64,000 nucleotides of DNA from an uncultured Lachnospiraceae bacterium. GTDB lineage: Bacteria > Bacillota > Clostridia > Lachnospirales > Lachnospiraceae. A model generated the notes under the pieces. That model was not told the DNA's origin. It saw only the letters and a program-made list of their open reading frames with translations, and did not search any database. The stretch covers positions 1 to 64,000 of the forward strand of contig CASCWU010000002.1 of the NCBI GenBank assembly GCA_949155905.1. The letters run 5' to 3'. The translations under genes were made by a program, and so were the position numbers. Shown here one piece after another: positions 1 through 8,681 of this stretch. Position 1 is the stretch's first letter; each line of letters opens with the position of its first letter.

Positions 1-8
1 ATTTTCGG

Positions 9-35
9 TTGGAATCTCATTCATTGAGATTCCAA
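9..35. repeat. Perfect 11-bp inverted repeat at the window edge
   Basis: Two perfectly complementary 11-bp arms (9-19 and 25-35) flank a 5-base loop, just downstream of the stop of the leftward glycosyltransferase gene that ends at 66. The position suits a transcription terminator for the glycosyltransferase operon, but the leftward strand has only a weak T run after the stem. The neighbouring gene lies outside the window, so its role stays open. Confidence 0.5.
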
Positions 36-65
36 GAAGTTATTATCATTTGTCTTTTATTAATC

Positions 66-1067
66 TTATTGCCTTTTTCTATTTTTAATTTCGATTAATC
101 CTACTAATACTTTCGACATTACTTTATTAATAGAAAATACAAGCAACATAAATTTTGTCTTTTTTATAACGTCATTACTTCTTACATATAAAGTCCATAC
201 ACTCCGTAAATACTTTTTAGCCTCTACATATAGTTCATTATCCTTATACTGCAAAGATAACATTTTATATACAAGATTACCATATCTACATGCAAGCATA
301 ACATGATAAGCATCTTCAATCTGTTTATTACTGGTTTTATCCACATAAGGTTTAAGAAGTTGAATTCCTCGTACTGACGTAATATATTTTAAATCAAAAA
401 CATTATCTGTTCTCATTTTATTGCAAATCGACAATGTATGATATACATAATGATATAACACTTTATTTATTATTACAGAAGTATTGGAGTAATACAAATA
501 TTCTCCTAAAAATAATATATCCGGTCCATACTTAATCGATTTATTAAAATTCAATTTATATCTATCAACAATACTTTTTTTAAAAAGCTTATTACACACT
601 CCACCTGAAATTTTATCTCGAAAAAAGTATTTAAAAGCTTCTTTATCATGTAAAACAGCTTCTTCCATGATTTTACTATTCAAAATATTTCCTTCTTCAT
701 CCTCATAAACATCAGAACAAATTGAAATATCTGCTGCATAATATACTAAATTTCCATACAACTCTTCCAACATATTAACTTCTATATAATCATCAGAATC
801 AATAAATCCAATATATTTCCCCTTCGCATAAGACAATCCTGTATTTCGCGCAGAAGATTCACCTGCATTTTCTTGATGTATCACTACTATACGTCTATCT
901 TTTTGTTGAAATTCATCACAAATCACTTCTGAACCATCATTTGATCCATCATCTACTAATATAATCTCAAGATTTTTTATAGTTTGAGAGCAAATTGAAT
1001 CTATACATTTTCTCAAATAAGGTTTAACATTATATACAGGTACAATAACCGATATTAATTCCTTCAT
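66..1067 (-). CDS. Family 2 glycosyltransferase
   Basis: A 333-residue GT-A fold glycosyltransferase that probably adds one sugar to a lipid-linked surface polysaccharide repeat at the cytoplasmic face. The N-terminus carries the GT2 signature SVIVPVYNV, then LVDDGSNDGS, the NAGESSARNTG segment and the metal-binding DSDD (near residues 92-95). The C-terminal half is variable and AT-rich, as usual for acceptor-specific parts. It is the last of four consecutive leftward glycosyltransferase genes; only 26 bp separate it from the next, so it is probably cotranscribed from the promoter near 4220. Donor and acceptor cannot be deduced. Confidence 0.9.
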   Translation of the reverse strand: MKELISVIVPVYNVKPYLRKCIDSICSQTIKNLEIILVDDGSNDGSEVICDEFQQKDRRIVVIHQENAGESSARNTGLSYAKGKYIGFIDSDDYIEVNMLEELYGNLVYYAADISICSDVYEDEEGNILNSKIMEEAVLHDKEAFKYFFRDKISGGVCNKLFKKSIVDRYKLNFNKSIKYGPDILFLGEYLYYSNTSVIINKVLYHYVYHTLSICNKMRTDNVFDLKYITSVRGIQLLKPYVDKTSNKQIEDAYHVMLACRYGNLVYKMLSLQYKDNELYVEAKKYLRSVWTLYVRSNDVIKKTKFMLLVFSINKVMSKVLVGLIEIKNRKRQ

Positions 1068-1093
1068 TTTTATTCCTCCTAAGTTTTAAAAAA

Positions 1094-1999
1094 CTAATTC
1101 CTATTTGTTGTACCTAAATTCTTATGACTATACAAACCTTGAATCAATTTCATTTCTAAAACCACCCAATGGAAATATAATTTTATTAGCAGCAATTTTA
1201 TTCCTGAAACTTTACAATATTTTTGTAAATATAATAACCTACTCTCTAAAATCATTCTCTTCTGCCTAACCATGGAGCGATATACCTTCGAAATAGTAGT
1301 AGAATGTATGTGTCTATAATTTGCACCTGCTAATAACCTTGTCTCATAATTATGTCTCTTTGCTTTAGTTCCAATTATAATTTCTTCTTCGAATAAAAAG
1401 AATTCTTCATCATACATCCCTATTTCAAAAAACTTATCTATATCTAATAGCAATAAAGATCCTAATACTACATCAACTATATAATTTTTCTGTAACAATT
1501 CTTTTCGATTATATTCTGCCTTTCTTCCAAAGATATGGAAAAAGAAAATGCTACTCTCTAAAACATACCTACTGACATCCAAAATTTTCCATGCGACTTT
1601 AGCTTCCCCGTTAACATACTCTGGAGCAGCAATGATACAACGAGCATTCTTCATCATCAAATTTTTCAAATCAAAAATCACTTTTTCCTCAAATTTTGTA
1701 TCCGGATTGGCAATTAAAGCATATCTAACTTTTAAAAATTCTTTTGCATATTTTATTCCAACATTATTACCATATCCATATCCCCCGTTTTTCTTGGAAG
1801 AAATAACTATAATTCTTTCTGTTTGAAAATTTTTTAACTTATCAAAACTAAAGTCTGTTGACTTATTATCTACTACCACTATATAATCTATAACTTCATA
1901 CGTTTTTATTAACTGTATTAAAGAAATAGTAGTATCTGCATCATTATAGTTTAAAATAATACAGGCTATTTTTTCTTTATCTTTCATTGTATCACTCAT
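1094..1999 (-). CDS. Family 2 glycosyltransferase, rhamnosyltransferase-like
   Basis: A 301-residue GT2 enzyme of the subgroup often annotated as rhamnosyl- or galactofuranosyltransferase-like. Visible marks are IILNYND at the N-terminus, VVVDNKSTD, the GGYGYGNNVGIKYA segment and the NPDT motif replacing the usual DXD. No membrane segment is obvious, so a cytosolic or peripheral enzyme is expected. An AAGGA ribosome site lies about 8 bases before the ATG. It sits between two other glycosyltransferases and probably acts in the same surface-polysaccharide pathway. The sugar specificity is inference from subgroup resemblance only. Confidence 0.85.
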   Translation of the reverse strand: MSDTMKDKEKIACIILNYNDADTTISLIQLIKTYEVIDYIVVVDNKSTDFSFDKLKNFQTERIIVISSKKNGGYGYGNNVGIKYAKEFLKVRYALIANPDTKFEEKVIFDLKNLMMKNARCIIAAPEYVNGEAKVAWKILDVSRYVLESSIFFFHIFGRKAEYNRKELLQKNYIVDVVLGSLLLLDIDKFFEIGMYDEEFFLFEEEIIIGTKAKRHNYETRLLAGANYRHIHSTTISKVYRSMVRQKRMILESRLLYLQKYCKVSGIKLLLIKLYFHWVVLEMKLIQGLYSHKNLGTTNRN

Positions 2000-2058
2000 T
2001 TATGATTCCTTTCCTGATTCTTCCGAATTGCTCTCTATCACATTTGCAATATTTTAAA

Positions 2059-3036
2059 TTATTTCTTCCTCACTACATATCCATATATTTTACTAGCAAC
2101 TTTTTTACCAAAACACTGATAAACCAGTTTACATAATTTTGTTTTTCTGCTACAACTATATCTTATCAAATAGGAATATCTGTCTAAATTCATTTCATCC
2201 GAAATATCTTTTCCCACACAATTTCCTAATACAATATAATATTCATAAGCTAAAAATCCCAGCATTGCCTGTTTCAACTCTTCGTTTTTACTTTTTTCAA
2301 AAAAATTTGCCCATTTTACTAAAATTTCATATAAATTATTCTTAATCTTATCATCTACATTATGAGTAACAGAGGTTTCTCTTACACGATAAATATACCC
2401 GCTTTCATTTGAATAAATCAAATTTTTAGCAGCTACTACTAACTTAAAACTCCAGTCTATATCTTCTCCTACAATTCCCTTTTCAAAATAAATTTTTTTA
2501 CTTTTTATCAATTCTGTTCGTACCACTTTACATCCTGCTGATACAATATATGTATCTTTGCTTACTAAATATTTTAATTGTTTTTCATATTTTAACTTAT
2601 TTACATAATTTTCATCTAGTTCTGGATAAGATTTCCAAATCTTATCTCCTGTTTCATTACAACGTTTAAACGTAAATATTAAGAAATCAGGTTTCTTCTC
2701 TAATAAAAAATTAATTCGACTCAAAAAGCTAGTATCTTCCCAAAAGTCATCACTATCAACAAATAAAAGATACTCTCCTGTTGCCATTTCAATACCTTTA
2801 TTTCTTGCTTCTGCTGCACCTTCATTTACTTTATGTAAAACTTTGCATCGTGTATCCTTGATTCTATAATCATCACATATTTTTCCTGAATTATCAGTAG
2901 AACCATCATCTATTAAAATAACTTCAAAATCAACAAATTTTTGACTTAAAATACTGTCTATACAATACCGTAAATACTTTTCTACATTATAAATCGGAAC
3001 TATTACACTAAATTTTATCTGAAATTGCATATTCAC
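2059..3036 (-). CDS. Family 2 glycosyltransferase
   Basis: A 325-residue GT2 enzyme with the classical order of motifs: SVIVPIYNVEKYL, LIDDGSTDNSG, EGAAEARNKG and the catalytic DSDD near residues 94-97. It resembles the 66-1067 product in layout, so the two may have arisen by duplication, but they differ in their C-terminal halves. It lies 22 bp downstream of the GT4 gene in the same leftward operon. Expected role: transfer of a sugar from a nucleotide donor to a membrane-linked glycan intermediate. Donor unknown. Confidence 0.9.
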   Translation of the reverse strand: MNMQFQIKFSVIVPIYNVEKYLRYCIDSILSQKFVDFEVILIDDGSTDNSGKICDDYRIKDTRCKVLHKVNEGAAEARNKGIEMATGEYLLFVDSDDFWEDTSFLSRINFLLEKKPDFLIFTFKRCNETGDKIWKSYPELDENYVNKLKYEKQLKYLVSKDTYIVSAGCKVVRTELIKSKKIYFEKGIVGEDIDWSFKLVVAAKNLIYSNESGYIYRVRETSVTHNVDDKIKNNLYEILVKWANFFEKSKNEELKQAMLGFLAYEYYIVLGNCVGKDISDEMNLDRYSYLIRYSCSRKTKLCKLVYQCFGKKVASKIYGYVVRKK

Positions 3037-3058
3037 ATTTCCTTATTATTTATTCTTT

Positions 3059-4171
3059 CTAAACTTGTAAATAAAGATTTGTCATTTTCTCTATTACTCT
3101 CTGGCTAGAATATTCTTGTAAAATCTTCAGATTTTCAGCACTTGCTCTATCTTTATTTACTGTTCTTAATTTCTGAATTCCATTTATAATTTCTTCCTGC
3201 CTTCCTAGTGAAAATAACATACTACAGGAAAGTTCTCTTTTTATCAATTCACAATTTCCTCGAATATCTGATACTAAGCACGGTAATCCTACTGCCATAG
3301 CTTCCATTAAGGCAACAGGAAGCCCTTCCTGTTTTGATGGAAATATAAACAAATCTGCTATGGCCATAATTTCAATCACGTCTGTCCGATATCCAAAAAA
3401 ATGAATTTCTTCTGTTAAATTTGCTTTTTTTACATAATCAAACAAATTTTTCTCTTCATTTCCTTTCCCGCAAATAACATAATAAATTTTATTCTTTTTT
3501 ATATCTAACTCTTTTAATGCCCTAATTACCTCTATATGATTTTTTCTTGTTGACAATTCTCCTACTGATAGTAACAAAAAAACATCCTCAGGAATTCCCA
3601 ACTCTTTTCTTTTCTGTCCTTTATTTATATTATGAACTGCATTCTTTATCTTCTCAATATCTATACCAATTCCTGGTATGTATTTCACTAATTTAGCTCT
3701 AAAATATTCCTTCGCTCGGTAGTAATCTTCCTTATTAATCGTAACTAATATATCTGTCTTTCTTGCCAAACATTTTTCAATTGGATAATAAATTAACCAA
3801 TTAAGCATAGGCGCTCCTGTATAAAAATGAAAACCATGTGCCGTATACACAATTTTATTTACGTTATCAAAGGCAGCTAAACGTCCTATCACTCCTCCTA
3901 CTGGAGTATGACAATGTACCAAATCAAATTTTTCTTGACAAATTAATTTCTTTAACATTTTATATGCTCTAATATTAGCTTTACTAAAAGGGCTTCTTGA
4001 AAATGGTATGTTTATAAGGTGTAAATTTAAATTTTTTAACTTCCCATCTGCCTCGCTTCCATTACATGCACACCAAACTTCATATCCTAAAGACTGTAAA
4101 ATCTTAATATCATTTTGTTCAAAAGAAGCAATAAAACCATACACAGTTGCTACTATTAATGCTTTTTTCAT
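3059..4171 (-). CDS. Family 4 glycosyltransferase (GT-B fold)
   Basis: A glycosyltransferase of about 370 residues with two Rossmann-like halves. The N-terminal half has VHCHTPVGGVIGRLAA, and the C-terminal donor-binding half has LLSVGELSTRKNH and FPSKQEGLPVALMEAMA, the E-x7-E motif of GT4 retaining enzymes. It is first in the leftward operon and may begin building a capsule or exopolysaccharide repeat. Two starts are possible: ATG at 4180, which is only 2 bases from the AAAGGA site, or ATG at 4171, giving MKKALIVATVYGF, the usual GT4 beginning; the second is chosen. The gene is markedly AT-rich compared with the region beyond 5 kb. Confidence 0.88.
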   Translation of the reverse strand: MKKALIVATVYGFIASFEQNDIKILQSLGYEVWCACNGSEADGKLKNLNLHLINIPFSRSPFSKANIRAYKMLKKLICQEKFDLVHCHTPVGGVIGRLAAFDNVNKIVYTAHGFHFYTGAPMLNWLIYYPIEKCLARKTDILVTINKEDYYRAKEYFRAKLVKYIPGIGIDIEKIKNAVHNINKGQKRKELGIPEDVFLLLSVGELSTRKNHIEVIRALKELDIKKNKIYYVICGKGNEEKNLFDYVKKANLTEEIHFFGYRTDVIEIMAIADLFIFPSKQEGLPVALMEAMAVGLPCLVSDIRGNCELIKRELSCSMLFSLGRQEEIINGIQKLRTVNKDRASAENLKILQEYSSQRVIEKMTNLYLQV

Positions 4172-4206
4172 AATTTCCATATTCCTTTCATAAAACTACC
4201 TTTTTA

Positions 4207-4235
4207 ACTATAACATATTTTATCATTTATGTAAA
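4207..4235 (-). promoter_or_regulatory. Sigma-A promoter of the glycosyltransferase operon
   Basis: Read leftward there is a -35 TTTACA (4230-4235), a 17-bp spacer and a -10 TATAGT (4207-4212), about 27 bp from the GT4 start. This fits a vegetative promoter for the four-gene operon and suggests it is not only transcribed from the upstream capD/degT genes, from which it is separated by an opposite-strand gene. Confidence 0.65.
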
Positions 4236-4493
4236 ATAAATATTTTTACCTTTCTACTAAAACATCATCTTTTCACTAATATTTCAATTTTTTTCATTTT
4301 CCTCTTGAATCCTCTCCCAAAATGTTGTATGATTATCTTGACATGTTTGCTATGTAATGTTTTTTGACACAACATTTTACATTCCCTGCTATCGCCCCAT
4401 CCCTACTAATCCTTCCCTAATCTCTCACTACAACCTACTATAGCCTAACCATTCATTCCTACTATAAAACACGAAAGAAAAGGAACCCCTACT
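4236..4493. other. AT-rich divergent intergenic region with a 10-bp inverted repeat
   Basis: This gap separates the leftward GT operon from the rightward sigma-like gene. It holds one dyad with perfect 10-bp arms (4319-4328 and 4369-4378), consensus AAAATGTTGT, which could be a regulator site. No small coding region with a plausible ribosome site was recognised. Composition changes here from AT-rich (left) to moderate GC (right). Confidence 0.4.
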
Positions 4494-5045
4494 ATGAACT
4501 TATTATTCTACACACTGATGCGCTTCATAAAACGTGCAAAATTCAAACATCTTTTCCAAACCTATCGTCTCGTTATGTTCCAAAGCGCTTATGCTATCTT
4601 GGGCAGCGAATCTTTAGCGGAGGCTGCTTTATGCAATGCTTTTTCTATCATCATTCCTTATCTTGACCGTCTTCCCAAATGCAATACCAGAAAAACAGAG
4701 GATTTTTTGCTGCTTGTCGTGAAATATGCTTCGTTTGCCATGCAGGGAACTGTCTATGACAAGCATGTCCATATAGAAAAAGAAAGTGCTGTTTCTCTTG
4801 ATTCTTCTTCCTTTTCTGCCGCCTATCATCCGGCGCAGCTCTCCGAAGCCATATCGAAACTGGAACCTATCGCTCAGGATCTTCTGACGCTTCTTTATCT
4901 CTATGACCTGACTCTAAATGATGTTGCTTTGATACTGCACCTTCCCCCGCAAACAGCAGAAGCCTTATTTCAGGCGGCCATCCGTTTTTGCAGTTCGTCT
5001 GTTTCCTCTTCCTCTGCTGCTTCGTTTTCTTCTGTTTCTGATTGA
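4494..5045 (+). CDS. Sigma-70-like small protein (degenerate ECF-type)
   Basis: A 183-residue protein with faint sigma-factor layout. Residues ~20-75 resemble region 2 (FQTYRLVMFQSAYAILGSES). Residues ~115-165 resemble region 4 (SKLEPIAQDLLTLLYLYDLT, then LNDVALILHLPPQTAEALF), which is the HTH that binds the -35 element. The tail is a serine-rich run. Canonical region 2.3-2.4 residues are hard to see, so it may be a divergent sigma-like regulator rather than a functional sigma factor. It has an AAAAGGA ribosome site, runs opposite to all surrounding polysaccharide genes, and is followed by its own terminator. A link to control of the glycan locus is only positional inference. Confidence 0.65.
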   Translation: MNLLFYTLMRFIKRAKFKHLFQTYRLVMFQSAYAILGSESLAEAALCNAFSIIIPYLDRLPKCNTRKTEDFLLLVVKYASFAMQGTVYDKHVHIEKESAVSLDSSSFSAAYHPAQLSEAISKLEPIAQDLLTLLYLYDLTLNDVALILHLPPQTAEALFQAAIRFCSSSVSSSSAASFSSVSD

Positions 5046-5046
5046 T

Positions 5047-5094
5047 TGAGCCGCCCGATAACAATGTTAGAGTTAGAGGCGGCTCTCTCTTTTC
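5047..5094 (+). terminator. Rho-independent terminator after the sigma-like gene
   Basis: Eight-base GC-rich arms (GAGCCGCC at 5047-5054, GGCGGCTC at 5079-5086) are followed by a pyrimidine/T-rich tract. It directly follows the stop codon of the rightward gene and separates it from the convergent aminotransferase gene. Confidence 0.75.
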
Positions 5095-5096
5095 TT

Positions 5097-6329
5097 TTAC
5101 TTCTTTAGCACACCCCGCACAATTCCAATTATCCGTTCCATGTCCTCTTTGGTATTTTTAATATCACTCGGCAAGCATAATCCTCTGTTAAAAATATCTT
5201 CTGAAACCGATGACGGTGTTTCTTTTAAGGAATCCTGTCTTTCTGCGGTTATAAATGGATATTTTGCAAATACCGGCTGTAAGTGCATTGGCTTCCAAAT
5301 CGGACGGCATTCGATGTTGTCTTCCTCTAAGGCAACCATAATATCTACCGGGCTAACCGGACAATCCTTTTGTAAGGTGATACAGCTGAGCCAATAGTTC
5401 GCCTGGCAGTCTGCCGGAACTGGGTTCATAGAAATCTCTGGTAAGTCAGCAAAGGCTTTTTGATAGGTTTCGTAAATCCATTTCTTTTTGGCGATATGCT
5501 CTTCCAAGTGCAGAAGCTGGCCGCGCCCGATGCCTGCAGTGATGTTGGACATCCGATAGTTGTAGCCGATTTCCTTATGTTCGTAGTGACGGGCAGGCTC
5601 ACGCGCCTGAGTAGAAAGGAAGCGGGCATGTGTGATTTTGGCTTCGTCATGGCTGACTAGCATCCCACCGCCGGAGGTGGTGATGATTTTGTTTCCGTTA
5701 AAGGAAAGGATTGCCTCGCTGCCAAACGTCCCTGTCATCTGACCTTTGTAAAGACTGCCGAGGGACTCTGCTGCATCCTCTATCAATGGTATGTTATGTT
5801 CTGCACAGATTTCTGCAATCTCTTGCAGCCTGGCCGGAATTCCGTAAAGATTTACTGCCATCACGGCCTTTGCCTCTGGATACCGCTCTAGTGCCAGACG
5901 CAGCGCTGCCGGGTCAAGGTTCCAGCTATCCCGCTCCGAGTCTATAAAAACCGGCGTAGCCCCCTGATAGACGATTGGATTGCAGGTGGCCGAAAAGGTC
6001 AAATCCTGGCAAAGCACAATATCGCCTGCACCGATTCCTTCGTTAATCAGTGCCAGATGAATGGCAGCCGTTCCTGCCGATAAAGCCGCAGCATATACCT
6101 TCGGTACGACTCCTTCCGCCGCAATCGCTCCCTCTGCTGTCCTAGAGTCCTCTTCTATCCCCTGTTCTGTCTTTCTTCTTGTTTTTTCCAGGTATGCTGC
6201 CACCTCCTGTTCCAAGGCATTCACATTTGGCCCTAACGGAGCGATCCAGTTTGTATCAAATGCCTCCTGGATGTATTGCAGCTCCTCCCCGTGCATAGTC
6301 GGAGAAGATAAGTAAAGCTTTTTCTTCAT
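5097..6329 (-). CDS. DegT/DnrJ/EryC1-type PLP sugar aminotransferase
   Basis: A 410-residue PLP-dependent aminotransferase that most likely aminates a 4-keto nucleotide sugar. Visible marks: SAGTAAIHLAL (cofactor phosphate region), FIDSERDSWNLDP, LIEDAAESLGS (Asp contacting the pyridine nitrogen), and SFNGNKIITTSGGGM with the Schiff-base lysine. A low-complexity insertion at about residues 50-77 is unusual for the family. The gene follows the CapD/PglF-like dehydratase on the same strand, the classic PglF/PglE-type pairing that makes 4-amino-4,6-dideoxy sugars such as UDP-bacillosamine precursors. No strong ribosome site precedes the ATG. Confidence 0.9.
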   Translation of the reverse strand: MKKKLYLSSPTMHGEELQYIQEAFDTNWIAPLGPNVNALEQEVAAYLEKTRRKTEQGIEEDSRTAEGAIAAEGVVPKVYAAALSAGTAAIHLALINEGIGAGDIVLCQDLTFSATCNPIVYQGATPVFIDSERDSWNLDPAALRLALERYPEAKAVMAVNLYGIPARLQEIAEICAEHNIPLIEDAAESLGSLYKGQMTGTFGSEAILSFNGNKIITTSGGGMLVSHDEAKITHARFLSTQAREPARHYEHKEIGYNYRMSNITAGIGRGQLLHLEEHIAKKKWIYETYQKAFADLPEISMNPVPADCQANYWLSCITLQKDCPVSPVDIMVALEEDNIECRPIWKPMHLQPVFAKYPFITAERQDSLKETPSSVSEDIFNRGLCLPSDIKNTKEDMERIIGIVRGVLKK

Positions 6330-6438
6330 AACAATCTATCGGCACAGAATCCCGATTCCTTTTCAATCTGCGGAAGGAGTGCCATCCTCCTTTCTTGCTC
6401 TCTTGCTTTGTTGTCCTCTTTCGCTTTGTTACTCGCAT

Positions 6439-8331
6439 TTAATTGTTATTCTCTTTCGGCTGGTATGTCGGCACCAGCTCCTTGATTTTCTCCTTTAACG
6501 CTTCTGGTGTTGGTTCGTCTTCGATAAAGGTTTTCAGCTCGGAGAGCTGATTGACAAAAAGTTCTTCGTCCAGTTCAATCGGCTTGCCGATGTGGATGAG
6601 CTTGTTCGCGGTTTCCTGCATACCTTCCTCCTCCATCAGCAGCTCTTCGTACAGCTTTTCGCCTGGGCGCAGCCCGGTAAAGATGATTTCAATGTCTTCT
6701 CCTGGCGTCAGCCCGGAAAGCTTGATCAGGTTGGTTGCCAAATCCAGGATTTTTACCGGTTCTCCCATTTCCAGGACAAAGATTTCACCGCCCTTTGCAT
6801 AGGCGCCTGCCTGCAGCACCAGGGAGATTGCCTCTGGTATTGTCATAAAATAACGAATGATATCCGGGTGTACAACTGTCACTGGGCCGCCTGCTGCGAT
6901 TTGCTTTTTAAAAAGCGGAATCACACTGCCATTGCTGCCCAGTACATTACCAAAGCGGACAGCGACAAAATCTGTTTTGGAACGTTTATTCCAGGTCTGC
7001 ACAATCATTTCACAGATTCGCTTGCTCGCCCCCATTACATTGGTCGGATTGACTGCCTTGTCTGTGGAAATCAGCACAAATTTGTCTACGTGATAGCGAT
7101 CCGCGGCCTGCACGACCTTCCACGTTCCCAGAACATTATTTTTGATTGCCTCGTTTGGGCTGTCCTCCATCAAGGGTACATGCTTATGCGCTGCCGCATG
7201 GTAGACCAGATTCGGACGGTACGTAGAAAAAATCTCATCGATCCGCTTGGTATTGCGTACCGAAGCAATGAGGACGACCTGATCCAGATCCGGATAAGTC
7301 ATCTTTAACTCCTGCTGGATGTCATAGGCGTTGTTTTCATAAATATCTACAATGACGAGGCGTTTTGGCTGATGCCCGGCTATCTGTCTGCAAAGCTCAC
7401 TTCCTATCGAACCACCACCCCCGGTAATCAGCACTACCTTATCCTTCACATAGCCCATAATCGAATTGATATCCGTCCGTACCGGCTCCCGCCCCAGCAA
7501 ATCTTCGACGCTTACATCTCGCAGAAGATTCATCGAAACCTGTCCGTTTACAATCTCGTCCATGCTAGGCGTGATTTTAAGCTGGCATTCTGTTTCCTTG
7601 CAAATCTCCACCAGCTCCTTGATCGCGGTACGGGTAGCGGATGGAATCGCAATGATAATTTCCTGAATATGATATTTTTCTACACTGGCCAAAATCTCAT
7701 CCCGTGTCCCGACTACCTTGATTCCATGGACATAGCTGCCCTTTTTGCTTTTGTCATCGTCAATCACACAGCAAATCTTCATCCGAATCTGACGGCTGTT
7801 TAAGATTTCCCGGATAATCATATGTCCGGTATCTCCTGCGCCTACGACCATCACCCGCGTCACCGTACCCCCATCTGAACGATTGATGATATATAAGCGT
7901 ACCGCCCGGTACAAAAACCGGCTCCCCGCCACGCAGACCAGCAGCACGCCGCAATAGAGGAAATAGTAGGCTCTTGGAAGCGGGTACTCCTGCCCGATCC
8001 CCCGCAGCAGATGAACTGCAATAAACTGGACTACCGAGGATAATACACAGGCGGATAAAATATTTTGCATTTCCGTCATTCCGGCATAACTCCAAAGGCT
8101 GTGGTACAGCCGGAAGATCCAGAAAATAATCAACGTAATCACAATATTAAAGGGCAAATAATCCCAGGCTGAATCCAGATACCGCGCCTCGATCCCATTC
8201 CACGACAGATCAAAACGCAGCATCAGGGCAAAAAAGGCGGAAAAGCAAATGCTCAATACGTCAAAGCAGGCGACGAACACCCTTTTTAACCATATCTGAT
8301 ATTTTTTTAAGGTTTCTACCATTTCACTCAT
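6439..8331 (-). CDS. Membrane nucleotide-sugar 4,6-dehydratase/epimerase (CapD/PglF-like)
   Basis: A 630-residue polysaccharide biosynthesis protein. Four hydrophobic helices fill roughly residues 15-140. A first Rossmann domain follows (VMVVGAGDTGHMI), then a catalytic extended SDR domain with VLITGGGGSIGSELC (NAD binding) and STDKAVNPTNVMGASKR, where Met replaces the usual SDR Tyr as in the FlaA1/PglF group. Likely reaction: 4,6-dehydration of UDP-GlcNAc as first step to a diamino sugar. An upstream in-frame start at 8445 exists, but the ATG at 8331 has a good AAAGGAG site, so the shorter form is chosen. The 5' leader carries a tandem repeat array. Confidence 0.92.
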   Translation of the reverse strand: MSEMVETLKKYQIWLKRVFVACFDVLSICFSAFFALMLRFDLSWNGIEARYLDSAWDYLPFNIVITLIIFWIFRLYHSLWSYAGMTEMQNILSACVLSSVVQFIAVHLLRGIGQEYPLPRAYYFLYCGVLLVCVAGSRFLYRAVRLYIINRSDGGTVTRVMVVGAGDTGHMIIREILNSRQIRMKICCVIDDDKSKKGSYVHGIKVVGTRDEILASVEKYHIQEIIIAIPSATRTAIKELVEICKETECQLKITPSMDEIVNGQVSMNLLRDVSVEDLLGREPVRTDINSIMGYVKDKVVLITGGGGSIGSELCRQIAGHQPKRLVIVDIYENNAYDIQQELKMTYPDLDQVVLIASVRNTKRIDEIFSTYRPNLVYHAAAHKHVPLMEDSPNEAIKNNVLGTWKVVQAADRYHVDKFVLISTDKAVNPTNVMGASKRICEMIVQTWNKRSKTDFVAVRFGNVLGSNGSVIPLFKKQIAAGGPVTVVHPDIIRYFMTIPEAISLVLQAGAYAKGGEIFVLEMGEPVKILDLATNLIKLSGLTPGEDIEIIFTGLRPGEKLYEELLMEEEGMQETANKLIHIGKPIELDEELFVNQLSELKTFIEDEPTPEALKEKIKELVPTYQPKENNN

Positions 8332-8382
8332 CTTGATTGCTCTCCTTTTGTAGCGCAGGATTTTCAGGAAAACTTTTACAGT

Positions 8383-8472
8383 TTTGCCATATGGGCGCAT
8401 TCTTACCAGATGGCGTATTCTTGCCGTATGACACATTCTTGCCATATGACATATTTTCCCATATTACATATT
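8383..8472. repeat. Five tandem copies of an 18-bp repeat in the capD-like leader
   Basis: Five contiguous 18-bp units start at 8383, 8401, 8419, 8437 and 8455. The consensus on the plus strand is close to TCTTGCCATATGACATAT, with the central two most alike and the outer ones diverged. The array lies between the proposed promoter (8515-8543) and the chosen ATG (8331), thus in the transcribed 5' leader. It is not a CRISPR array, because there are no spacers. Confidence 0.85.
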
Positions 8473-8514
8473 TTCGCCGCGGCCATAATAATTCCAATGT
8501 TTCCTGCGTACTAT

Positions 8515-8543
8515 AGTGTACTTCAAAACAGCTCGGTTTGCAA
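8515..8543 (-). promoter_or_regulatory. Probable promoter of the capD-like gene
   Basis: Leftward reading gives -35 TTGCAA (8538-8543), a 17-bp spacer and -10 TACACT (8515-8520). Transcription would begin near 8507 and give a leader of about 175 nt that contains the 18-bp repeat array. Confidence 0.5.
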
Positions 8544-8604
8544 CTATTTTTACTCAAAACGATTATTTTAAACATGGAAAAGAATTCGGCGTTCTTGAAA
8601 ATAC

Positions 8605-8645
8605 AAAAACGGCGTTCAACCTTTTTACAACCAAACGCCGTTTTT
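8605..8645. terminator. Bidirectional hairpin terminator
   Basis: Twelve-base arms (8605-8616 and 8634-8645, core AAAAACGGCG) have A runs on the left and T runs on the right, so the structure can stop transcription on both strands. It lies directly downstream of the DUF4143 ATPase gene, which reads leftward, and upstream of the capD promoter. Confidence 0.75.
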
Positions 8646-8681
8646 GCTTCTGTTATTTTGTTTTGAACGGTCAAAGGAACA

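Noticed and set aside
6256-6438. 60-residue leftward ORF between the capD-like and aminotransferase genes
   Set aside because: Low-complexity Lys/Arg start, no ribosome site, and it overlaps the aminotransferase N-terminus in another frame.
8383-8472. CRISPR array
   Set aside because: Units are contiguous 18-mers with no spacers, and no cas gene is near.
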